A stretch of DNA of 64,000 bases, taken from NCBI GenBank assembly GCA_015501595.1, contig JADNRX010000243.1, positions 1 through 64,000 on the forward strand, written 5' to 3'. A program made the position numbers and the translations under genes. This document shows positions 58,001 to 64,000 of the stretch, piece by piece (positions within the stretch are counted from its first letter, which is position 1; each line of letters begins with the position of its first letter). The DNA is from Hymenopellis radicata. Its lineage: Eukaryota; Basidiomycota; Agaricomycetes; Agaricales; Physalacriaceae. Below the pieces are notes generated by a model. The model was not told the DNA's origin and did no database searches. It worked only from the letters and a program-made list of their open reading frames with translations.

Positions 58001-58306
58001 TCTGACTTTGACTTGATCAGAACCTTTCCGTTCTCAAAAGTAACAGATCCGCCGGCGTCATCGACACGAGAAATGGACAGTAGATTGTTTATAGCATCAG
58101 GTGCGTACAGTGTGTTTCGTAACTCTGAGGTTACTCGTTGACCATTAATACAGTCTTCGAGTACTACTGTACCACGACCGACAGCTTGTATGCTACTGTC
58201 TCCGAGGCCTGTAATCGATTCGCCGGTGATTGATTCGAACGTCTTGAAGAATGCGCGATTGTTGGCTATGTGTGTTGTGGTTCCTGAATCGGCTAACCAT
58301 GTGTCT
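55024..58306 (-). CDS. Copia Pol: protease, integrase, RT, RNase H (cut from Gag)
   Basis: Open from the MITE border at 58306 to TGA at 55024. The first ATG is at 57993, giving 989 codons. Upstream of that ATG lies the aspartic protease site TWLADSGTTTHI, seven residues from the insertion. Numbering from the 57993 ATG, the zinc-binding H..H..C..C of the integrase spans H39-C77, and the integrase D,D,E is at D105, D168 (RVDEGKEY) and E204 (QNGVSERLNRTL). The RT has QLDVKGAYLNG and WVDDLLLFS. RNase H has YSDADFA, STAEAEYSAL and YSDNQSAI, then VADIFTKALP. All catalytic residues appear present. Lacking its own start and joined to no Gag, it is unlikely to be expressed normally. Confidence 0.92.
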
Positions 58307-58819
58307 TAGAGACGGACGCGAGCCTATACTCAAGTATATTCATACTCATCATGTGAATAACTCATGCCTCAAGACCAATACTCACGACTCACGACTCTAC
58401 TCAAGACTCTACTCTACTCAAGACTCTACTCGCGAGTATTCATGAGTCTTGAGTATACAAATACTCAAGTATACTCGAGTATACTCAAGTATACTCACCA
58501 AATTAGATAGTCGGCAGATCTATTTAAGCTAGCAAGTAGGATATTGAGTCGTATTTATATTAGTAAGGACTTTTGTTAAGACTAGAGGTAAAGGTGGAGC
58601 AGGCTTACAACATATCTGCTGAGCTATTGCATGTAGATGAAGTGATGAGTATTCATGAGTATGAGTCTACTAAATACTCATGGCACTAGATGTAGATTCA
58701 CTACTCACCAAATACTCTAGACTCTACTCTACTCATCCGCGAGTATACTCGTGACTCGCACAATGAGTACACATTTATTCACGAGTATTTTTTATATTCT
58801 ATACTCGCGTCCGTCTCTA
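58307..58819. mobile_element. hAT-type MITE, complete, inserted in copia
   Basis: 513 bp with perfect 16-bp terminal inverted repeats (TAGAGACGGACGCGAG) and an 8-bp target duplication ATGTGTCT (58299-58306 and 58820-58827), both diagnostic of the hAT superfamily. Subterminal zones of about 200 bp at each side are dense in ACTC/GAGT words (GAGTATACTC, CTCAAG). The centre (about 58500-58620) is unique and AT-rich with TATTTAAG. There is no coding capacity, so it depends on a transposase elsewhere. It is closely similar to 5066-5560 in the opposite orientation. Confidence 0.93.
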
Positions 58820-59801
58820 ATGTGTCTCGAGATAGGCGTGCGTCGAAGTGGGGTTTGTCAGAGGCTGTGAAAGCGGAGTGCTGACGATCCTTGTCGTCGC
58901 CGGACTGGTGAGCACTCATATTTGAGCTATGCTTCTCATCCCTCTTCCCTTTTCCCTTTCCTTTTCCTCTCGGCCCTTTTCCTTCCATTCCGCCGCCTTT
59001 CGCCCAACAATCCTTCGCCATATGACCTCGCTTGCCGCAATTGAAGCAGCTCGGGTCCGATTCGTCCCTCCTGTGGGTATGCTTACCGTTCTTGGCAAAC
59101 ATTGCTGATGAGCCTCCTGCAGCTTCACCAGACTTCTCTTTTCTACGGCGATCTTCATCAAGAATCAAGGCGGTGAGTTCAAATGATGAGATCACCTGGG
59201 GGCTCGTAGATGTGGTGCCCGACGTACTTCCCGTACTCGGCAGAGTGATTGTGTTGAGACTATGGGTTCCTAGATGTGTGCTCGTGAAGTTATCCCACGA
59301 TTCGGGCAGCGATGTAATCAGGACGATTAGGAATTCGATGTCGGATATGCTCAGACCCATGATGGCGAGCTGGTCCTTGATCTCACGGAGTTCAGTGATG
59401 TGCGTTGGTATGTCCGTTGAATCGTCAGCTACAGTCCGATAAAGCTTGCGTCGATACGACATGACGCCTAGGTAACCTCTCATTTCCTTCACAGTTCTAA
59501 GTTGACTCCACATCTCGGCGGCTGTAGTTGCGCCCGAGATATGTACCATCTGACTATCCCCAAGCGCGAGCTCTATCTGGCTCTGTGCTTTCCCATCTTT
59601 CTTCTTCCACTCCTTGATGGCCGTTGCCTCGGTTGAAGTGATTGCATTGGGATCTGCTGGGACCGGTTCCTGCGTGGTTCCGTCGACATACTCAAGAAGG
59701 TCTTTGTCACGGAGGATGGCGATGATTCGTCGCTTCCACGGGATGTAGTTGGTATCGTTTAGGTGCTCGATTCGATATGACGATGAGCTGGAGTCCGCCA
59801 T
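58779..59801 (-). CDS. Copia Gag (CCHC zinc knuckle), C-terminus in MITE
   Basis: Frame from ATG 59801. Residues about 10-150 match the UBN2/Gag-like capsid region of copia elements (NYIPWKRRIIAILRDKDL; W..L...). A zinc knuckle CFNCGKRGHMAKDC (C-x2-C-x4-H-x4-C) lies at about residues 257-270, followed by a Lys/Gly-rich nucleic-acid-binding stretch. Native sequence ends at the target duplication (58827); 16 further codons come from the MITE before a stop. Without the 521-bp insert (MITE plus one 8-bp duplication) this frame would continue into Pol: the combined coding length, 4257 nt, is a multiple of three. Confidence 0.92.
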   Translation of the reverse strand: MADSSSSSYRIEHLNDTNYIPWKRRIIAILRDKDLLEYVDGTTQEPVPADPNAITSTEATAIKEWKKKDGKAQSQIELALGDSQMVHISGATTAAEMWSQLRTVKEMRGYLGVMSYRRKLYRTVADDSTDIPTHITELREIKDQLAIMGLSISDIEFLIVLITSLPESWDNFTSTHLGTHSLNTITLPSTGSTSGTTSTSPQVISSFELTALILDEDRRRKEKSGEAAGGSSAMFAKNGKHTHRRDESDPSCFNCGKRGHMAKDCWAKGGGMEGKGPRGKGKGKGKRDEKHSSNMSAHQSGDDKDRQHSAFTASDKPHFDARLSRDTLETDASIEYKKYS

Positions 59802-59896
59802 TGTGTTTGATGTGTGAGGATTGTGTTATTGCACGTTTCGTGCGAGTGTGAATATGTGTGTGTATAGATGTCTACGGAATCAGTGTTTAAAGGCCG

Positions 59897-59908
59897 GGGC
59901 CCATAACC
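59897..59908 (-). other. Primer binding site, half-tRNA(iMet) type
   Basis: The plus strand next to the 5' LTR reads GGGCCCATAACC, the anticodon stem-loop sequence (anticodon CAT) of eukaryotic initiator tRNA-Met. The minus-strand RNA is thus complementary to the inside of the tRNA rather than its 3' end, as in Drosophila copia, which primes from a 39-nt tRNA(iMet) half. Confidence 0.75.
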
Positions 59909-60182
59909 TGTTGGCGCAGATAGTTTCGAGTGGTGTGATGGACGCGGTAAACGTCCGGCTGATCGCGTAGGTTACACACTTAATCTTGCATGTGTGTTTA
60001 GTTGTGGTTCATGGGATGTAAAAATTGTTAATTGAAAGAGCAGAATACATGAGTTTATATACTACAATGTCTGTGACTCATAAGGAGTCATCTGTAGTCT
60101 GTGAGTCGCGATGACTCGTACTAGGCTGTTCTACGCAGCACTAGCGGATTGTCCGAGCAGCCCGAAGGCTCTCGTTCCAACA
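59909..60182 (-). repeat. Copia 5' LTR
   Basis: 274 bp, same as 54743-55016. On the minus strand it carries the promoter for the element; a TATA-like ATATAAACTC lies in its middle (plus strand GAGTTTATAT at 60051-60060). Confidence 0.95.
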
Positions 60183-60203
60183 CATGATCCAGAGCAGGCA
60201 TAG

Positions 60204-62348
60204 AGTAGATGGACTGGACTGTGGCAGCTACGATATTTGAGGTCATATAGTGGTGAGCGTGAGGTTGGCATGTAACTATAGCCGGTTCATAGCGTATGGT
60301 ATGGCGTGCGAGATGGGCATCTAGCGAACAACTTGAAGGAACTGCAGAAGAAAAAAGTGTTCACGGGGAAAGGATTGGCATCCTGAGCCGTTAGACTATG
60401 GGTACCGTATAGAAAGGATGGCAGGGACTGGTCTTGTCATCTCGCGCTCATGTCACTGGATTGGGACGATGCAAGGGTGACAGGACGAGTTCCAGCCTTG
60501 CACGGGGCACGGGTACCACGCCTTGTTAGAAGCTCACACTGTGGGACGTTCTCATTTCTCTTCCGAGTAATCCGTCTTGGACCCAACTACCATTATTCGA
60601 AAATGACTAGGACGACCACCGTGAACAAACTGCGCCGAACTGCAAGGACCCTGTAACTTATGGGAAAATGAAGAGGATACATTCTCAATCCTTCAGGTTC
60701 TGGCGGCACCGGTGGTGCACTGGTCACTGCTTGCTACCAATGTGGCAGCGCTGAATGAATTTTACTTACTGCAAAGGCTAGTTCCGCCGTGGATGGATCC
60801 GCCTCCTCGTTCGTGTTGGGTATGTCATCTTCCCACCTCCCGTCTCCGCGCGCGAGACTTCGCTACAATGACGGTCGTTGTATTTCCAAGGAGCGTTGGA
60901 CAACCAATCTTCCGGGAGAGAAGTAGCTCACTGGCTACTCGCTGTCATCACCATGGTGCTATAATCAAGACTATTTTTTTCCTGTCTTGTTCACTAGCGA
61001 GTTGACGCCAAGTAGAAATGACTCGGATATGTTGATCTGACCAGTGACGGTGAAGTAGCTCACTCTGAGTCGCCGCCAATACCACGGAGGTACTGGCAAG
61101 ATTCAAGAACTGAGACGAACGAGCGGAAGACCGGACTGGGAATCGGGACACACTTTTCGACTCGCTATCATCATGTCCTAATTCGAGAACTTCCTAGCGT
61201 GGACCGTGGATTATGAAGAGGGTTTTTGGGCCGCGGCGCGCACCGGAAAGGACACATCCAACACATCATACGGTAAACCCGTCCGGCGTCTATGACTCTC
61301 ATTGGATTTCTCAACTTGACAGCTGTCAGTCCCATTGGCGGCAGAAGTGCTGTAACGGTTATGTGGGGGATTCGTGACAGTTACGATCCTTCCACACGGG
61401 GTTGTTTGTTCAGGTTAGTTCTCGAGAGAGGATTCGAGCGATGCTGAGTGGGATATAGAGTAGATTTCAAAAGGGTTTTTTTTTTTACATACGATGCGAA
61501 CAGTGCTAATTAACTAGTCTGGCGCACTGCCCGCATGAGTAAGTACGAGTCATAAAATGTCCAAAACAAGTAAGCTACCACGTAGCGTACTTGTGTCCAT
61601 AACGTGTCCAAGAGGATCGGGGATTGGTTCGAAAAGGTGGCAAACGTGTCCATAGGATGAGCGGCTATGTCCGCAGATAAGATAGAAAGATAGGAAAAAT
61701 CACGCGCCCGTTACAGGTTACTTACTGCCATAAAAGGTTCAGGTATCTTCGTTTTTGGGGTTTACCTTGTCCGCCACCTTCAGCGGAATGAGGGACAAGG
61801 AGTTTAGCGATCAAATCTTGGTCGGTTACTCTCCTCGCGCCTTCCGTCCTCAAGCGCTGCCAGTGGCCGCATATTCTTCAGGTCCCTCACCGTCGTCATC
61901 ATCCTCGAGTCCTTGACCGGGACTGGTGGTTAACGCGGTTCATACAATACTTTGCTTTGACCCAAACTTTGCGCTCGTCGTGGTCAAATACTATCAACTC
62001 AAAAAGAATTGTCTTTTCAACCAAGTTCCATTCACAACTGATACCCGCTACAGGTGTGCTTAGTCATGGTGCTTTTTTAGGTGGTAGCCACACTCTGATA
62101 GCCACTGCGCCCAGTCGATTCCTGCTGCTTGCGACTCCGTTGGCTCAATTACTGGACAACATCCAGCCATCTGACGTTTGGGAAACAGATCGGTCGAATC
62201 GTTCGAGAAACCGAGAGCAGGCGACAGATTCTACTTGCAATGGTAGCCCTTGACTGCAAGGTTATAAACGACAGATCATTATTATTAAAACTCTATCCGT
62301 GAGTACGTAGACCTTCCAAGACAACACATACATAGATTAGTACACCAT
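60204..62348. other. No gene seen
   Basis: About 2.1 kb between the MFS stop and the F-box gene. Only short frames; a T9-10 run near 61479. Confidence 0.4.
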
Positions 62349-63827
62349 TCAGGAAGAACTATTGTTATCAGGCTTTGGAGCAGTGTGCTGGACTAGAAAC
62401 CTGTCGAAGTCCTTGCGCCGCATACCTCCACCTGGCGGACACACTATCATACACGTCAATATCAATGCAGGTTACGGAAGCAAGGAGCATACCTGTTCGC
62501 TCCATAACCCGCAATTTGCCCTGCAAGTCCGGCAACCGAATCAGTATCTGATCCAACAGATCGTCGTCCTTTGGCGGATACCCACTGCAAACATTCGGCG
62601 GCGCACACAAGCCATCTGAGACATGCTTGCGGTGCGCGATTACCAGGACACTGTCGAGCTGCTCAGCGTGGACAGCAATGTGCTCCCGATCGCGACAAGG
62701 TTCACAGTGCTCTCCAGTCGTTCTTCGCGCTCGATCTGGCTACATCCAATTTCGAGCGTCAGAGAGCGCAGGCTGGGTGGGATGGGAACTTCGCGTATCC
62801 ATGGGTCGGAGAATGTGGTGACAAAGAAGTAGAGACTGCGGAGGTTGGGGTCTCTGTAAAGTCTAGAGGAAAGACATCTTCGCCGTCTGGTGTCGTAGGT
62901 TAGTCATGTACGAGGGTGGAGAGCAAGATACGTACTGTCGTTCCAGTACATAGAGCGAACATCAATTCGAAAGTGTTGGAGAGAACCACCGATGAGGTGG
63001 AAGAGGCGCTTGAGGTAGGTCAAATTGATATCAGGCATGTCGGTCAGAATTCCGAGCGAGAATTCTTCGAGAGAAGAAAGGTCGAAGGGTACGCGTCGCT
63101 GAGTGAATGGTTCGAGGGCAACAGATTCGTGTCCATGAATATGAAGCGACTTGAGCCTGGGCGGCGTTAGGCCCGGACGACGAGGATTACGGCCCCATTC
63201 AAAGGGGCGTCTTGGAACCACGCAAAGTTCTCTAGACTCTGACACTGATGTAGCAGGTGATTCAACTCGTTCGAATCGGTGAAGAGGGTCGCGCACAGGT
63301 CTAGTGACACGATGGTCGAGAGTGAGAAGAGTTCTAGGAAGCACTTGCGAGAAAAGGGTTGGTGATGCTGGAGATCGCTTTGTGGCGGGTAGAGTACAGC
63401 GGCCTCTTCGATATGAGTGAGTTCGCAGAAGACGAGACCCAACGCCATAGGATCCGCGGTGGCGAGGAGACTATCATCGAGCGCGATGCTCTTCACGTAA
63501 CGGATGAGATGTGGGCATTCTCTGAACAGATCATGCAATTCTGTGGCGCCGTACAGCCTTCCATAACGCGGTCGTGCATGCCGTTGGGCACGAGTTTTAC
63601 GATCTTGGACGAGAGACACATCGTGGAAGAGGTGAATTCGAGAGACAGGGAGAAATGAGGAGCACACTAGGGCACAGGCTTTGAGTGCATCGACGTCGTT
63701 GTAGTTGAAGTCAATAATGTGCTCCCAGATTTCTTGAGGGAACCAATTGTCGTCGAACCAGTTTTCTATGGGAGAGGTTAAGAGATAAACATGAGTCGCT
63801 GCCCAACTTACTTGAAGTAGAGCTCAT
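62349..63827 (-). CDS. F-box-like protein (about 392 aa), minus strand
   Basis: Model (minus): 63827..63812, 63765..63222, 63156..62932, 62862..62644, 62584..62493, 62431..62349, total 1179 nt in frame. The first exon has 16 nt, with donor GTAAGT. Exon 2 begins with NWFDDNWFPQEIWEHIIDF, NYNDVDALKACALVCSSFLP and VSRIHLFHDVSL, a classic basidiomycete F-box (FPxEIWExIID..L..CALVCxxFxP..R..LF..V). Leucine-rich repeat-like segments follow (SLSTIVSLDL, PPSLRSLTLEIG). The tail is RKDFDRFLVQH..PKPDNNSSS. The intron at 63221-63157 is the least certain; it has a CTAAC branch-like site, but reading straight through gives a stop at 63167. Probable SCF adaptor; target unknown. Confidence 0.75.
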
Positions 63828-64000
63828 TGTGGCTCGAACACGCCTGGCGTTAGTAGATGATGGTGGTCGGTAGCGAAGCCTAATCAAGGCACGTGGCCTA
63901 CTTGGCGCTTGTCTTCTGACCACCATCATCAATTCTTGTACATCAATACATTCCCGCGCGCCTTTTCATTCTAGGCGCGTTTCAGAGTTATCATTACCTG
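63828..64000 (-). promoter_or_regulatory. Upstream region of the minus-strand F-box gene
   Basis: No gene is seen. No clear TATA box within 100 nt of the ATG at 63827. Confidence 0.25.

Larger units (their letters stand above)
54743..60182 (-). mobile_element. Ty1/copia LTR retrotransposon, young, nested MITE
   Basis: Complete element of 5440 bp on the minus strand (4919 bp without the nested MITE and its extra target copy). The 274-bp LTRs appear identical base for base, begin TGTTGG and end CCAACA, and are flanked by CATGA direct repeats (54738-54742 and 60183-60187). Gene order is gag, protease, integrase, reverse transcriptase, RNase H, which is the copia order. Identical LTRs indicate recent insertion. 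Coding capacity is disrupted only by the MITE. Confidence 0.95.

Noticed and set aside
45248..60203. One MFS gene spanning both halves
   Set aside because: The middle helices are missing and an intact P450 lies between; the two parts may be different genes.

Overview
The window looks like nuclear DNA of a filamentous basidiomycete, most likely an agaricomycete. Introns are short (about 45-70 nt, GT..AG), the intact cytochrome P450 has 13 exons, there are several F-box/LRR-type genes, and transposons include a Ty1/copia element and RNase H-bearing LINE remnants. No species is claimed. No rRNA, intact tRNA or CRISPR array was seen.

Layout. 0-2 kb: repeats and a small palindromic MITE. 2.0-3.8 kb: intact F-box gene with a TATA box. 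4.3-31 kb: a decayed, repeat-rich tract built by an old local duplication. Blocks A (4.3 kb), B (5.8 kb), C (9.7 kb) and D (17 kb) recur at 20.8, 27.4, 24.4 and 29.2 kb, all in the same orientation. D carries twin F-box-type genes of 458 residues each, with identical exon structure. Between them lie pseudogenes of an MIF4G-like protein, an F-box protein, a GT90 (CAP10-like) glycosyltransferase and a UbiA-type prenyltransferase. 31-36.7 kb: repeats and two DEAH-helicase remnants. 36.7-44.2 kb: an approximately 7.5-kb segment bounded by ACCGTGG arrays, with a fungalysin fragment and unrecognised ORFs inside, possibly a large DNA transposon. 45-50 kb: an MFS pseudogene, a tandem repeat and two LINE 3' ends. 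49.8-54.2 kb: a divergent pair of small coiled-coil genes and the intact P450. 54.4-60.2 kb: the 3' end of an MFS transporter gene split by a young copia element. 62.3-63.8 kb: an F-box gene on the minus strand.

The best-supported unusual structure is nested insertion. The copia element (54743-60182) has apparently identical 274-bp LTRs and a 5-bp target duplication, and sits five codons before the stop of the MFS frame. A 513-bp hAT-type MITE with 16-bp inverted repeats and an 8-bp target duplication has jumped into it between Gag and the protease active site. Subtracting the MITE and one duplication (521 bp) puts gag and pol back in one frame. A sister MITE lies at 5066-5560, and its empty site survives in the duplicated block at 21.48 kb.

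There is little sign of genes working together. The P450 with a neighbouring MFS remnant could be the relic of a small secondary-metabolism or detoxification locus, but that is inference only.
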